Position numbers and translations under genes: made by a program. A DNA stretch of 64,000 bases, taken from contig NZ_QNRO01000003.1 of assembly GCF_003315345.1 (NCBI RefSeq), positions 124,001-188,000 on the forward strand, written 5' to 3'. The first letter of the stretch is position 1; every line of letters begins with the position of its first letter. Below the pieces are notes generated by a model, which saw nothing but the letters and a program-made list of their open reading frames with translations, made no database searches and was not told where the DNA came from. This document shows positions 9,187 through 18,481 of this stretch, piece after piece. Source of the stretch: Marinobacter pelagius. GTDB lineage: Bacteria > Pseudomonadota > Gammaproteobacteria > Pseudomonadales > Oleiphilaceae.

Positions 9187-9290
9187 TTAAGATAACTCCT
9201 GTTTGGTGCATTTGAGGGTTGAAGAATTTACGGGACGCAAAGATACGGATTTTTCCGGCTTCGTTTAAATTGATAATTTCCAATCAAGGG

Positions 9291-9305
9291 ATAGGCTCAG
9301 TCTAT
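9291..9305. promoter_or_regulatory. OxyR-like half-site upstream of ahpC
   Basis: This is the same ATAG-N7-CTAT dyad as before ahpF, here with GCTCAGT in the middle. It lies in the 193-base gap between ahpC and the BCCT gene, at a distance suitable for an activator upstream of the ahpC promoter. No clear second dyad is seen, so the full tetramer site is not established. Confidence 0.45.
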
Positions 9306-9379
9306 CCAGACGAAGCCCGGACCAACAACCCGCAGTCATTTCCATCCCGGGAAGTAACTGCGGTTGTTGATATGGGGTC

Positions 9380-10597
9380 TTATCCCGCAAGTTCAATCTT
9401 GTGGAAATCCAGAATATTTTCCTTGGGTGACGATTTGATGGCAGCCACCTCGCTCCGCTTCTTCGCCAGGATGTAGGCAAAGCAGGCGAAATACAGGGCG
9501 ATGACCAGCGCACCAACCCACTGGATACGAAGGAAATCCAGCTGGAACAGCATGGTCAGCCCGACCATGGCCACCAGGTTGAAGATCACGTAGTTCACCC
9601 GGCCCAGGCGCTGGGCGGTCAGGTTCAGGTTGTCCGTATACAGGCGGATCAGCGAATCCAGGGAATTCACCACCATCAGCACACCCACGGAAATCATGGC
9701 AATGTTGGTGAAGGCAGCAATCTGCAGGCCTTCGGCGTGATAGTAATACAGCACGCTGAACCACACCCCGATGGCGATGGACGGTACCACCAGCATGGCA
9801 ATCAGCAGCTGCCAGGTCCGGATACCACTGACGAAACGGGCAGTGAACTGGCCGATCATGATGCTCCATGCAAACCACCAGAACAGGTAGAAGGCGTGGT
9901 AGTCGTTAATCGGCAACACAAACTGGTGAATGTTGCCGAAATACTCGCCCAGCATGCTGGCAGTGCCGAAGAAATCCGCCGGCGAGCCCTTGCCCAGCAC
10001 GAATGCCCGGAACCACATGCCGACAATCAGGGCAATGAACAGCACACTGGAGCCGATGCTGAGAATGCGGATGTACTTCACCTTGGAACTGGAATACACC
10101 GCCAGCGCGATGGCCAGGAACACGATCACGTAGAACGCGGGCACCACGGATTCACCGTCGCCCAGTTGTGGCAGATACCAGGGGAGGTTCACCAGCAGCA
10201 GGTAGGCGGTGAACGCACAGGTGCCGATGATCACCACGTTGTTAACCAGCTTCACCAGCGGGATCTCGAAGAACTTCACCCGCGGCTCAATGATGGCGAA
10301 GTAGAAACAGGTCAGGAAATAGAAGCCCCAGATCAGGAACGCCCAGAAGCCGAACTCGATGGCCAGCGGATTGGCAAAGCCGTACTCCGGGTTTTCGCCA
10401 ACGTTGCCATAGCCGCCGAACTCGGTCAGCGGGAACATGATCAGCCCCACGTCCAGGCCGGAGGTGAACAGGATGGCAATGAAGGTCAGGGTGCGGACCG
10501 GCGTTACGCCGATGCACTGCATATCCCACCATTTGTACAGAATCAGGACAATGGCGGCGAAGGTGAAAATGAGGCCTGTGGATAACCAGAGTGTCAT
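9380..10597 (-). CDS. Short BCCT-family (choline/betaine) transporter
   Basis: A 405-residue polytopic membrane protein with about ten or eleven hydrophobic helices. The segment 'FWWFAWSIMIGQFTARFVSG' resembles the signature helix of betaine/choline/carnitine transporters, and the position after betIBA fits choline uptake. It is shorter than typical BCCT carriers (500 or more residues), lacks the usual long C-terminal osmosensory tail, and is divergent, so substrate and even family placement need care. The ATG at 10597 has GGAGG eight bases upstream; a GTG nine bases earlier also opens the frame but overlaps that site. Confidence 0.65.
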   Translation of the reverse strand: MTLWLSTGLIFTFAAIVLILYKWWDMQCIGVTPVRTLTFIAILFTSGLDVGLIMFPLTEFGGYGNVGENPEYGFANPLAIEFGFWAFLIWGFYFLTCFYFAIIEPRVKFFEIPLVKLVNNVVIIGTCAFTAYLLLVNLPWYLPQLGDGESVVPAFYVIVFLAIALAVYSSSKVKYIRILSIGSSVLFIALIVGMWFRAFVLGKGSPADFFGTASMLGEYFGNIHQFVLPINDYHAFYLFWWFAWSIMIGQFTARFVSGIRTWQLLIAMLVVPSIAIGVWFSVLYYYHAEGLQIAAFTNIAMISVGVLMVVNSLDSLIRLYTDNLNLTAQRLGRVNYVIFNLVAMVGLTMLFQLDFLRIQWVGALVIALYFACFAYILAKKRSEVAAIKSSPKENILDFHKIELAG

Positions 10598-10767
10598 GCG
10601 CTGCACCTCCGGTTGTTTGTCATCATTATAGTGAACAGCATGGGTGTTCCTCCTCTACTTTGTAAGCGCTGCTTCTTTCGAATCGGACACAAACCCAGGA
10701 CTTGCCTATCCGGCGCCCGGAAACGGCGGGATGCCGTCGCGCTGATAGGGAAATCCTGAGGGCTTGC

Positions 10768-10795
10768 AAAACCCCGGGCGCGTTGCACGCCCGGG
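10768..10795 (-). terminator. Probable terminator of the betIBA operon
   Basis: Stem CCCGGGCG/CGCCCGGG with a seven-base loop (10773-10795), followed on the minus strand by GTTTT. It lies 16 bases past the betA stop and separates betIBA from the BCCT gene, so the carrier probably has its own promoter or depends on readthrough. Confidence 0.65.
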
Positions 10796-10810
10796 CGGGA
10801 TGACGACGCG

Positions 10811-12496
10811 CTATGCCAGCGCGCGCTTTGCCTGTCCCGGTCTCTGCCGTGCCTGCCACTGGTCGTCCATTACCACAGGCACTTCAGAAGATTGCAGGGG
10901 CTCCTTGCCCCGGATCAGGTCGGCTGCCCGCTCGGCCACCATGATGGTGGGCGCGTTCAGGTTGCCGTTGGGTATGGTCGGGAAGATGGACGAGTCCACC
11001 ACCCGCAGGTTCTTGATGCCGCGTACCCGGGTCTCCGGATCCACGACTGCCAGTTCATCGGTGCCCATCTTGCAGGAGCAGGACGGGTGATAGGCGCTTT
11101 CCACCGCCTGGCGCACGAAGGCGTCGATTTCCTCGTCGCTCTGGACCTCGGCACCGGGCTGGATTTCCGCGCCCCGGTATTCGTCCATGGCCGGCTGGTT
11201 GATGATTTCCCGGGTCAGACGGACACAATCCCGGAAGCCTTCCAGGTCGGCTTCGTGCTCCAGGTAATTGAAGCGAATGCGAGGCGCCTGCTTCGGATCG
11301 GCGGACTGCACGTGCACAAACCCGCGGCTCTTCGGTTTGTTGTGACCGATGTGCAGCTGGAAGCCGTCGCCATCGAAGGCCTCTTTGCCGTCATAGCGCA
11401 TGGCCGCCGGCAGGAAGTGGTATTGCAGGTCCGGCCACTCCACACCCGCTTTGGAACGGATGAAGCCGCAGGACTCGAAGTGGTTGGTGGCTCCCAGGCC
11501 GTCCTTGCGAAGGATCCAGCGCACCCCGATCTTGAGCTTGTTCCACCAGTCCAGTTTGCGGTTCAGGGACACCGGCTGGTTGCAGCGGAACTGGAAGTAG
11601 AATTCCAGATGGTCCTGCAGATTCTCACCCACGCCGGGCAGCTCGTGCTGCACCTCGATACCGGCCTGCTCCAGCACCTCGCGCTTGCCGATACCGGACA
11701 GTTGCAACAGGTGCGGAGAACCGATGGAACCGGCGGAGAGAATCACTTCGCGGCTGGCCTGTACCTCGTGGACCTTGCCACCTTGCTCGTAACGCACGCC
11801 GGTGGCAGTCTTGCCTTCCAGCAATACCTTGTGAACCAGGGCGTGGGTGACCACGGTCAGGTTATCCCGCCCCATGGCCGGGCGCAGATAGGCGTTGGCG
11901 GTGGACCAGCGACGGCCGTTCTTGACCGTCATGTGCATGGCACCGAAGCCCTCCTGCTGGGCGCCGTTGTAGTCGGCGGTTTCGAAATAACCGGCATCGG
12001 AACCCGCCTTGATAAAGGCCCTGTACAGCGGGTTCTGCATGTTGTTGCCGTTATTCACGCCCAGCGGTCCGGAATCGCCCCGGTAGTCATTGCCGTCAAA
12101 GGCCCAGGACTCCGCCTTTTTGAAATAAGGCAGGACGTTCTGGTAATTCCAGCCGTTGGCACCTTCGGACTGCCATTCGTCAAAATCCCGGGCATGACCG
12201 CGGACATAAACCATGCCATTGATGGACGACGAGCCGCCGAGCACCTTGCCCCGGGGACAATGCATGCGGCGGTTGTCCAGGTAGGGCTCCGGTTCGGTCT
12301 CGAACTGCCAGGCATACTTTTTGGTGTTCATGGGAATGGACAGGGCCGTGGGCATCTGGATAAAGATGCTCTTGTCGCTGCCGCCGGTCTCCAGCAGCAG
12401 CACCTTGTTCTGGCCATCCTCGGTGAGACGGTTGGCCAGCACACAACCGGCCGAGCCCGCGCCCACGATGATGTAGTCGTATTGATTTTCTTTCAT
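10811..12496 (-). CDS. betA: Choline dehydrogenase (GMC oxidoreductase)
   Basis: A 561-residue membrane-associated flavoprotein that oxidises choline to betaine aldehyde and onward, feeding electrons to the respiratory chain. The N-terminal dinucleotide fold '[17 protein letters not shown]' binds FAD, and the GMC signature '[18 protein letters not shown]' follows. The conserved active-site histidine region 'HPSCSCKMG' lies near residue 465. Length is normal for BetA. It is the last gene of betI-betB-betA, 27 bases after betB, with GAGGAG before its ATG. Confidence 0.95.
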   Translation of the reverse strand: MKENQYDYIIVGAGSAGCVLANRLTEDGQNKVLLLETGGSDKSIFIQMPTALSIPMNTKKYAWQFETEPEPYLDNRRMHCPRGKVLGGSSSINGMVYVRGHARDFDEWQSEGANGWNYQNVLPYFKKAESWAFDGNDYRGDSGPLGVNNGNNMQNPLYRAFIKAGSDAGYFETADYNGAQQEGFGAMHMTVKNGRRWSTANAYLRPAMGRDNLTVVTHALVHKVLLEGKTATGVRYEQGGKVHEVQASREVILSAGSIGSPHLLQLSGIGKREVLEQAGIEVQHELPGVGENLQDHLEFYFQFRCNQPVSLNRKLDWWNKLKIGVRWILRKDGLGATNHFESCGFIRSKAGVEWPDLQYHFLPAAMRYDGKEAFDGDGFQLHIGHNKPKSRGFVHVQSADPKQAPRIRFNYLEHEADLEGFRDCVRLTREIINQPAMDEYRGAEIQPGAEVQSDEEIDAFVRQAVESAYHPSCSCKMGTDELAVVDPETRVRGIKNLRVVDSSIFPTIPNGNLNAPTIMVAERAADLIRGKEPLQSSEVPVVMDDQWQARQRPGQAKRALA

Positions 12497-12523
12497 ACGC
12501 GTTCTCCTCTGTGGCCCGCGGGC

Positions 12524-13993
12524 TTAAAACGGGGCGTCGAGATCTTCCATGCCCACATACACCGACTTGATCTGGGTGTAGTGCGCAATGGTCTCGCGCC
12601 CGTTTTCCCGGCCGATGCCCGAGAGCTTGTAGCCGCCCACCGGCATTTCCGCCGGCGAGGCGCCGTAACTGTTGATCCAGCAGATGCCCGCCTGGATCTG
12701 ATGGATAACCCGGTGCGCCCGGCGGATGTCGTTGGTAAACACGCCGGCGGCCAGACCGGTCTCGGTGTTGTTGGCGCGGGCAATCACCTCGTCCTCGTCG
12801 GAGAAGGTCAGTACCGACATCACCGGCCCGAAGATCTCTTCCTGCACGATGGCCATGTCATCGGTGCAGTCGGTGAAGATGGTAGGCTCCACGAAATAGC
12901 CACCTTTGGAATCATCCGGCTCGAAGGCCCGGCCTCCGTGGCTCAGGGTGGCGCCTTCAGAAAGCCCCTTGGCAATATAATCCAGCACCAGGTCCTGATG
13001 CTTTTTGGAGATCAGGGCGCCGAAGTTGGTGTCCGGATTCATCGGGTCACCCGGCTTGATGTTCTTGCGGGTCCGCTCCAGAAGGCGCTCCATGAACTGC
13101 GGGTAGATATCCTCGTGCACGAACACCCGGGTACCGTTGGTGCAGATTTCGCCTTGGGTGTAGAAGTTGCCCACCATGGCGGCGGAGATGGCGTTCTCCA
13201 GGTCGGCGTCGTCAAAGACAATCAGTGGGGACTTGCCGCCGAGTTCCATGGTGACGTCCTTCAGAGTGGACGATGCCGCTGACATTACCTTCTTGCCGGT
13301 GGCAACTTCGCCGGTGAACGACACCTTGGCGATGTCCGGGTGGTGGGTCAGCCACTGGCCGACTTCCGCCTCACCCTGGACCACGTTGAACACGCCAGCC
13401 GGCACACCGGCCTCGACAAAGATTTCCGCCAACTTCACCGCGCCCATCGGGGTTTCCTCGGAGGGTTTGAAGATCATGGCGTTGCCGCAGGCCAGCGCCG
13501 GAGCTGACTTCCAGCACGCGATCTGGATCGGGTAGTTCCAGGCACCGATGCCGGCGCAGATACCCAGCGGCTCGCGGCGGGTGTAGTAGAAATCGCCACC
13601 CAGATCCTGCTGGTTGCCCTCGATGGAGGGCGCCAGGCCGGCGAAGAATTCGATGGCGTCCGCGCCGGTGACCACATCCACGGCCTCCGCTTCCTGCCAG
13701 GGCTTGCCGGTATCCCGAACTTCCGCGGCCGCCAGCTCGTCGTTGCGCTCACGCAGTAAGGCCACCGCCTTCAACAGGATGCGGCTGCGCTCGATGGCCG
13801 GCATGGCGGACCACTGGGCAAAACCGGCCCGGGCACTTTCCATGGCCGCCTGCTGGATGGCCTCATCCGCCACTTCCACCTCGTAGATGACCTGGCCGGT
13901 GGCCGGGTTGACCACCGGGAAGGTCTCGCCGCTGGTGTTGGCCAGGAAACGGCCGTGCACAAAGTTCTGAACCACAGGTACGTTGTTGGACAT
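12524..13993 (-). CDS. betB: Betaine aldehyde dehydrogenase
   Basis: A 489-residue NAD(P)-dependent aldehyde dehydrogenase that converts betaine aldehyde to glycine betaine, the osmoprotectant. The general-base motif '[12 protein letters not shown]' and the nucleophile in '[10 protein letters not shown]' are intact, and length is typical. The frame could open at a TTG that overlaps the betI stop, but the ATG at 13993 with GAGG upstream is the likelier start. It sits directly after betI and before betA in one operon. Confidence 0.95.
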   Translation of the reverse strand: MSNNVPVVQNFVHGRFLANTSGETFPVVNPATGQVIYEVEVADEAIQQAAMESARAGFAQWSAMPAIERSRILLKAVALLRERNDELAAAEVRDTGKPWQEAEAVDVVTGADAIEFFAGLAPSIEGNQQDLGGDFYYTRREPLGICAGIGAWNYPIQIACWKSAPALACGNAMIFKPSEETPMGAVKLAEIFVEAGVPAGVFNVVQGEAEVGQWLTHHPDIAKVSFTGEVATGKKVMSAASSTLKDVTMELGGKSPLIVFDDADLENAISAAMVGNFYTQGEICTNGTRVFVHEDIYPQFMERLLERTRKNIKPGDPMNPDTNFGALISKKHQDLVLDYIAKGLSEGATLSHGGRAFEPDDSKGGYFVEPTIFTDCTDDMAIVQEEIFGPVMSVLTFSDEDEVIARANNTETGLAAGVFTNDIRRAHRVIHQIQAGICWINSYGASPAEMPVGGYKLSGIGRENGRETIAHYTQIKSVYVGMEDLDAPF

Positions 13994-14007
13994 AGTGACC
14001 GGTAACC

Positions 14008-14616
14008 TCAATTCGCTGAATTCGTTGCCCCGGCCTTGGCCAGGGTGTCGTGAATAAACTGTTTGGTGAGCCGCTCGCCCGCCTCGAAGCTTTCCATCGG
14101 GTCCAGGCTCAGGGCACTTCGCAGCCAGAAACCGTCAATCATCGCAGCGGTCTGGCGCGCGGCCTCCGTGGCCTGCCCCGCCGGCAACACCTGGGCAAAG
14201 GAATAGCGCAGGTTGCTGTACAGCCGGGCGTTGTTGATCTGCTGCAGTCGCTTGAGCCCCGGCTCATGCATGGAGCGGGACCAGAAGCTCAGCCAGGTCT
14301 TGGCGGCCAGGGCCGAGCGCTGGAATTCGGAGAAGTTGGCTTCCACGATGCAATCGAGCCGCTGCTCCGGCGAGCCATCGGTTTTCGCCATGCGCTCACG
14401 CAGTTCCTTGCCCAGCTGCTCGAGCAGGTAACGCAAGGCCGCCTCGATCAGGCCCTGCTTGCCCCCGAAGTAATGACTGATGATCCCCGAGGACATCCCC
14501 GCCCGCTTGCTGATGCTGACAATGGTGGTGTTCTGCATGCCCAGCTCGGCAATGGACTCCATGGTGGCGTCGATGAGCTGCTGCTTGCGGGTATCTTTCA
14601 TTCCAACTTTTGGCAT
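14008..14616 (-). CDS. betI: Choline-responsive TetR-family repressor
   Basis: A 202-residue TetR-type repressor. The helix-turn-helix is at residues 26-50 ('[20 protein letters not shown]'), and the C-terminal ligand domain matches BetI in length and pattern. BetI represses the bet genes until choline is present. A perfect 20-base palindrome lies 66 bases upstream of its start, as expected for autoregulation of betIBA. The position as first gene of the operon supports the assignment. Confidence 0.93.
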   Translation of the reverse strand: MPKVGMKDTRKQQLIDATMESIAELGMQNTTIVSISKRAGMSSGIISHYFGGKQGLIEAALRYLLEQLGKELRERMAKTDGSPEQRLDCIVEANFSEFQRSALAAKTWLSFWSRSMHEPGLKRLQQINNARLYSNLRYSFAQVLPAGQATEAARQTAAMIDGFWLRSALSLDPMESFEAGERLTKQFIHDTLAKAGATNSAN

Positions 14617-14682
14617 GGCGATTCCGCGTGTTCCCGATGATTTCCGTGTCGAAAACAGGCTCTGATCTCTGCCTGTTTTTTA

Positions 14683-14702
14683 TTAATTGAACGTTCAATT
14701 AA
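14683..14702. promoter_or_regulatory. BetI operator candidate, perfect 20-bp palindrome
   Basis: TTAATTGAACGTTCAATTAA is a perfect inverted repeat in the AT-rich region in front of betI. TetR-type repressors bind such dyads, and BetI sites in other genera have similar TTGAACGTTCAA cores. It lies where it could block the betIBA promoter. Confidence 0.8.
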
Positions 14703-14743
14703 AATAAAGGCTACAGAAAGGTGACAGGAATTTCAAATTTGCT

Positions 14744-14773
14744 CAAAAAAAGAGCGGCCGTTATTGGCCGCTC
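14744..14773 (-). terminator. Terminator of the sigma/anti-sigma operon
   Basis: Stem GAGCGGCC/GGCCGCTC with a six-base loop (14752-14773), followed on the minus strand by a run of seven T. The stop codon of the anti-sigma gene lies in the loop, so translation ends inside the terminator hairpin. Confidence 0.8.
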
Positions 14774-15486
14774 CACTCTTTCCCGATCAGGGTTCTTTCC
14801 GCATCAGGGCCAATGGGCGGCCCTTCCATGAGTCGATTCAGCGTCTCATCCAGGACGCGACCTCCAGTCGCGGTCTGATAGGTCTCCGGTGAGGCGTTTA
14901 CCTCCACATCGACTCTCGCCACCTGTTGCCAGTCACCGGCACCGGTGCGGCAGGCAATCTGTTCGGAGGCATGGTCAGCCTTCTGTACCAGGTACTGCCG
15001 ACACCAGTCTCCGTCCTGGTTCCGGAAGGTCAGCCTCGGCGTCACGGTGGTTTCGTCAATGGCATGGGGCTCACCGCTCGGACGCGTCTCCAGGGCCTGT
15101 GCCACTTCCGCCCAGCCGGCCTCTTCGCCGGGGCCGGGCACGGCCAGCCACTGGGCGAGGGCAAACCCGGCAATTACGGCCGCGGCGACGACTTTCCCGG
15201 TGTGCTCCCGCACCCGGCGCCACCCGGGGAAGGCAATGACATTGTCCGGCCCGCCGCCGGCACCTGCGGACGGCTCATCCCCCAGCAGCCGGGTCACGGT
15301 TTCCGGCATAGGCCGCTCATCGATCGCGCCATAGCGGGCCTGCAGTTCGGCATCCACCGACGCCAGTTCCGCCAGACGATCGGCCAGAGCCGGGTCGGCG
15401 GCCAGCTGGTCACGCACCGCCTGCATCTCCGCCTCGGGCAGTTCATGGTCCAGGAAGGCAGACAGGGTCTCGTCGGTAATCTTCAT
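14761..15486 (-). CDS. Membrane-anchored anti-sigma factor
   Basis: A 241-residue single-pass protein. The N-terminal cytoplasmic part begins 'MKITDETLSAFLDHELPEAE', the usual opening of the anti-sigma domain that clamps an ECF sigma factor; no zinc-ligand motif of the HxxxCxxC type is seen. One hydrophobic helix at about residues 99-118 crosses the membrane, leaving a periplasmic domain of about 120 residues with two cysteines. Its ATG overlaps the sigma stop (ATGA), so the pair is translationally coupled. Release probably involves proteolysis or a periplasmic ligand; this is inference. Confidence 0.82.
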   Translation of the reverse strand: MKITDETLSAFLDHELPEAEMQAVRDQLAADPALADRLAELASVDAELQARYGAIDERPMPETVTRLLGDEPSAGAGGGPDNVIAFPGWRRVREHTGKVVAAAVIAGFALAQWLAVPGPGEEAGWAEVAQALETRPSGEPHAIDETTVTPRLTFRNQDGDWCRQYLVQKADHASEQIACRTGAGDWQQVARVDVEVNASPETYQTATGGRVLDETLNRLMEGPPIGPDAERTLIGKEWSGQ

Positions 15487-15974
15487 GATTCGGTCCTCAT
15501 ACTTACGGGTGCCAGCGCCTCGCTCAATGCCGATCGTGCCCGGGCGAGCCGGCTCATCACCGTACCCCTGGGTACCGACAGGATCTCGGCCACCGCCTGA
15601 TAAGACAGACCCTGTATGGCCACCAGGGAAATGATCTGGCGCTGATCTTCCGGCAGTCGGGCCATGGCCGCATCCACCCGGTTCCATTCGATTTTCCGGG
15701 TGGTCTGACGTTCGCCGTCAACAACCTGGCCGTCGGTCAGCTCAGGCTGCTCCGCCGCCTCCCGGCGAACCTTTCGGGCCCGGCATTCGTCTATCCAGAC
15801 ATTCCGGCAGACCCGGAACGACCACTTGGTCAGGTCCGCGTCCCGTGGTATGTCCCGGGCCAGCAACCGTTCCACCGTATTCTGGAGTAGGTCGTCGGCA
15901 TCGGGCATGGAGCCGGTGAGCGAGTAGGCAAAGCGTCTGAGCCTGGGCAATAGTTCGGTGATTTCCTGTTGCAT
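15483..15974 (-). CDS. ECF-type RNA polymerase sigma factor
   Basis: A 163-residue ECF sigma factor with region 2 (about residues 8-75, including 'DADDLLQNTVERLLAR' and 'FRVCRNVWIDECR') and region 4 (about 100-155, with 'LSYQAVAEILSVPRGTVMSRL'). It is followed by its anti-sigma gene with a four-base overlap. A promoter of the form GGAAT-N15-TCGTT lies 29 bases before its ATG. The same motif precedes the divergent protease gene and, with TCGTC, the Ala-rich gene, which indicates autoregulation and a small local regulon. Confidence 0.9.
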   Translation of the reverse strand: MQQEITELLPRLRRFAYSLTGSMPDADDLLQNTVERLLARDIPRDADLTKWSFRVCRNVWIDECRARKVRREAAEQPELTDGQVVDGERQTTRKIEWNRVDAAMARLPEDQRQIISLVAIQGLSYQAVAEILSVPRGTVMSRLARARSALSEALAPVSMRTES

Positions 15975-16002
15975 AGCGCTCTTTGCTGATACGTGTTAAC
16001 AG

Positions 16003-16030
16003 TACAACGAGCCAGAAACCGTTTTATTCC
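16003..16030 (-). promoter_or_regulatory. ECF promoter of the sigma/anti-sigma operon
   Basis: Minus strand: GGAAT at 16030-16026, fifteen bases, then TCGTTGTA ending at 16003. Spacing and sequence match the divergent promoter at 16041-16068 exactly in form. The start codon follows 29 bases later. Assignment to the adjacent sigma factor is by analogy with autoregulated ECF systems. Confidence 0.7.
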
Positions 16031-16040
16031 ATCGAAGGGC

Positions 16041-16068
16041 GGAATTTTTCCCCGACCCGGTCGTTATA
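16041..16068 (+). promoter_or_regulatory. ECF promoter of the S8 protease gene
   Basis: Plus strand: GGAAT at 16041-16045, fifteen bases, then TCGTTATA at 16061-16068. Transcription should begin near 16075. That makes the upstream ATG at 16073 an unlikely start and favours the ATG at 16103. The motif is back-to-back with the sigma-operon promoter, ten bases apart. Confidence 0.72.
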
Positions 16069-16102
16069 TCGAATGAAACACTTCCGAATCTGGACAGACA
16101 CG

Positions 16103-17437
16103 ATGAAGCACTTCCGAAAGATCCATTGGCTCCCCGCGCTCGCCCTGGCCTCGCTCGCCACCCCGGTGCTGGCGCTGGGTACCGGCAGCGTGCTGGACGG
16201 GGCGGCCGGGCCCGTAACCCGACAGGTGGAACAGAGCGCAGAACGTCTGGTGGAGCGGAGGATGGCCCGGCAGGTCGAGGAGCGGGTAGAAACCGTGTCC
16301 GAATCCTTCCGTAACCCGCTTGAAAACCTGCCCGCGGAGCTTCCTGTCCTGACGAAACAGGGCGAGGTGGCGTTCACCGAGGTTGCCGTCGAAGATGGCG
16401 GGCGTGCGGTGGAACGCCAGTGGCTGCTCACCGGCACGGACGAGGAAATCGCGCGACTCGACCAACCGGGCATTACGCTGCTCAAGCGTCAGGAACTGGC
16501 GGGACTGGGCCTGAACCTTGTCCGCTTCCGGGTATCACCGGAGCTGGACTCGCGGCAAGCACTGCAAGCAATCCTGCCAAAGCTTGTGGACCGGCTGGAC
16601 CGTAACCATATCTACAGCCCCCAGGCTGACGAACCGCCGCCGGAGCCGCAGGCGCGGTCACCCCGGTGGCAGAGCCTGTGCTCTTCCCCGGTGCGGGTCG
16701 GTATGGTGGATACCTCAATTGCCACCGGGCATCCTTCATTCCGGCAGGCCCGCGTCGTGCAGTCCCGTTTCCTGGACGTCGACGGAGCGAAAGGCCAGCT
16801 CTCGGAGCCACGCGCCCACGGGACCGCCGTCGCAAGCCTGATGGTGGGCGACCTCGGCAATGACTCGCCGGCCCGGCTTCCGAGCGCTACGCTGTTCAAC
16901 GCGTCGGTGTTCTATGACCGGAACCGGAACCTGTCCGGCGCCACCCTGGGGCATCTCCTGGAGGGCCTGAACTGGCTGTCGGAGCAGGATATTTCCGTCC
17001 TGAACATCAGCCTGACGGGGCCGGATAACCGGGTACTGGCGACGGTTATCCGCAACCTGCTGGATCGTGGCCTTGTGCTGGTGGCGGCGGTCGGCAACCA
17101 GGGCCCGGCGGCGCCGCCGCTGTATCCGGCAGCCTATCCCGGGGTTGTCGGTGTTACCGCGGTGGACGACTCGAATGAGCTCTATCGGTGGGCCAATCGT
17201 GGCGAGCAGGTGATGTTTGCGGCCCGGGGGGTATCGGTTCCGGTCGCCGCTCCGGAGGGCGGCCGGGTCTCTGACAGCGGCACTTCCCTGGCGGCACCGG
17301 TGGTCACGGCGGCCCTGGCCTGCCGGCTCCGTGAGGCTTCTGCCGAGCAGGCAATCGAGGCACTTATCGGGACAGCCCGGGATCTTGGCGAACCTGGCCG
17401 TGACCGGAGTTTCGGCCACGGCCTGCTGGATTACTGA
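16103..17437 (+). CDS. Secreted subtilisin-like (S8) serine protease
   Basis: From the ATG at 16103 the protein has 444 residues: a signal peptide ('LPALALASLATPVLALG'), an N-terminal region of about 170 residues rich in Arg/Glu that may be a propeptide, and a subtilase domain. The triad is Asp in 'GMVDTSIATGHP', His in 'AHGTAVASLMVG' and Ser in 'SDSGTSLAAPV', with the oxyanion Asn in 'AAVGNQGP'. The frame is open further upstream, and an ATG at 16073 starts a near-duplicate 'MKHFR', but the ECF promoter places transcription start between the two. It should act in the periplasm or outside the cell. It is divergent from the sigma/anti-sigma operon and could cleave the anti-sigma factor or damaged envelope proteins. 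Confidence 0.85.
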   Translation: MKHFRKIHWLPALALASLATPVLALGTGSVLDGAAGPVTRQVEQSAERLVERRMARQVEERVETVSESFRNPLENLPAELPVLTKQGEVAFTEVAVEDGGRAVERQWLLTGTDEEIARLDQPGITLLKRQELAGLGLNLVRFRVSPELDSRQALQAILPKLVDRLDRNHIYSPQADEPPPEPQARSPRWQSLCSSPVRVGMVDTSIATGHPSFRQARVVQSRFLDVDGAKGQLSEPRAHGTAVASLMVGDLGNDSPARLPSATLFNASVFYDRNRNLSGATLGHLLEGLNWLSEQDISVLNISLTGPDNRVLATVIRNLLDRGLVLVAAVGNQGPAAPPLYPAAYPGVVGVTAVDDSNELYRWANRGEQVMFAARGVSVPVAAPEGGRVSDSGTSLAAPVVTAALACRLREASAEQAIEALIGTARDLGEPGRDRSFGHGLLDY

Positions 17438-17447
17438 GCCTTCCCGG

Positions 17448-18416
17448 TCAGAAACCGGCCCGCAGGGTGACGCCGGCCACGGTCTTGTCATAGTCGGCCG
17501 AGTCCACGTTGGAGGTATAGTTACCGTAGGAAATGCTGGGCTCAACACTGACCACCTCGGTCAGGCCGATGCGCCAACCCGCCTCCAGGATCCGGGCCTG
17601 ATCCACGCGCTGGCTGGAACTGCGCTCGGTAAGGTCACCAGTGAGCGGATCCGTCAGCAACGGATCGCTGCTGGTGATGGTCACCGCCTCGTATTCCCGG
17701 TCCTCGAAGCGCCAGCCCAGGCGGAACCGGTTGTCCTCGCCGGCCAACGTAAACTTGTGCACCAGGCTGACGCGGACCCGGATCAGGCGGTTGTCATAGG
17801 CATCAGCCTCGGCGTCCTCGCGGTCGCCGTCCAACCCAACCAGTAAATGGCTTCGCGCTTCGTTGAAAAAGAAAAACGAGTCCAGGCTGGCGCCTTTGAT
17901 GTCCGAGTCCCGGGCGCTGCTGTCCTCGAAGTCCTTGGATTTGTCCTGCACGCTCGCCAGCAGGTAGACATCGTCACCCACCAGACGCCCCAGATAGACA
18001 CTCGCCCGCCGATAATCCAGGAAAGGGTCGGAACCCAGTGTGGCATGGGAGAAATGGTAGCTCGCCCCGACAGTGACCGGATCGAAGTCGTAACTGATGT
18101 CGGCAGACGCCAGGTGGATGTCCTGATCAAACCGGTCAAAAGTCTGGTACCGGCGACCGGACACCGAATACCCCAGAGTGACATTCAGTCGTTCTGCCGG
18201 CTTGAGGATACCTTCCAGACCGGCATCGAACACCCAGGCCTCGTCACTCTCGCCGGAAGAGGCATTCAGTTCGTCCACGGTCAGGTTGCTGTCGTGCTCA
18301 TAGCCGCCTTCCAGATGGCCGTTCAGTTCAGCCTTGTCCGCCGCCTCGACCACCAGAACCGGAGACATCAGTCCCACTGCCAGGGACAGGGTGGAGATTC
18401 GCTGTATCAAACGCAT
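17448..18416 (-). CDS. Putative outer-membrane beta-barrel protein
   Basis: A 322-residue protein with a signal peptide ending in 'VVEAADK', many alternating amphipathic strands and a C-terminal phenylalanine ('TLRAGF'), the usual signal for insertion by the BAM complex. The general pattern resembles surface beta-barrel proteins with no assigned family. It lies downstream of the Ala-rich gene on the same strand but is separated from it by a strong terminator, so it may be transcribed by readthrough or from an unseen promoter. It converges with the S8 protease gene, 10 bases apart. Confidence 0.7.
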   Translation of the reverse strand: MRLIQRISTLSLAVGLMSPVLVVEAADKAELNGHLEGGYEHDSNLTVDELNASSGESDEAWVFDAGLEGILKPAERLNVTLGYSVSGRRYQTFDRFDQDIHLASADISYDFDPVTVGASYHFSHATLGSDPFLDYRRASVYLGRLVGDDVYLLASVQDKSKDFEDSSARDSDIKGASLDSFFFFNEARSHLLVGLDGDREDAEADAYDNRLIRVRVSLVHKFTLAGEDNRFRLGWRFEDREYEAVTITSSDPLLTDPLTGDLTERSSSQRVDQARILEAGWRIGLTEVVSVEPSISYGNYTSNVDSADYDKTVAGVTLRAGF

Positions 18417-18434
18417 ATCGGCTCCTCTCTGTCA

Positions 18435-18464
18435 GAAAAAAGCCGGGCCTGAAACGGCCCGGCT
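18435..18464 (-). terminator. Terminator after the Ala-rich protein gene
   Basis: Stem AGCCGGGCC/GGCCCGGCT with a six-base loop, followed on the minus strand by TTTTTT. It lies 18 bases past the Ala-rich gene stop and 18 bases before the beta-barrel start, so it would attenuate any joint transcript. Confidence 0.82.
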
Positions 18465-18481
18465 GCTCTCGGATCACGCCT

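Noticed and set aside
10892-13282. 796-codon plus-strand frame opposite betA and betB
   Set aside because: Antisense shadow of two well-recognised enzymes; composition is His/Gly/Val-rich as expected for such shadows.
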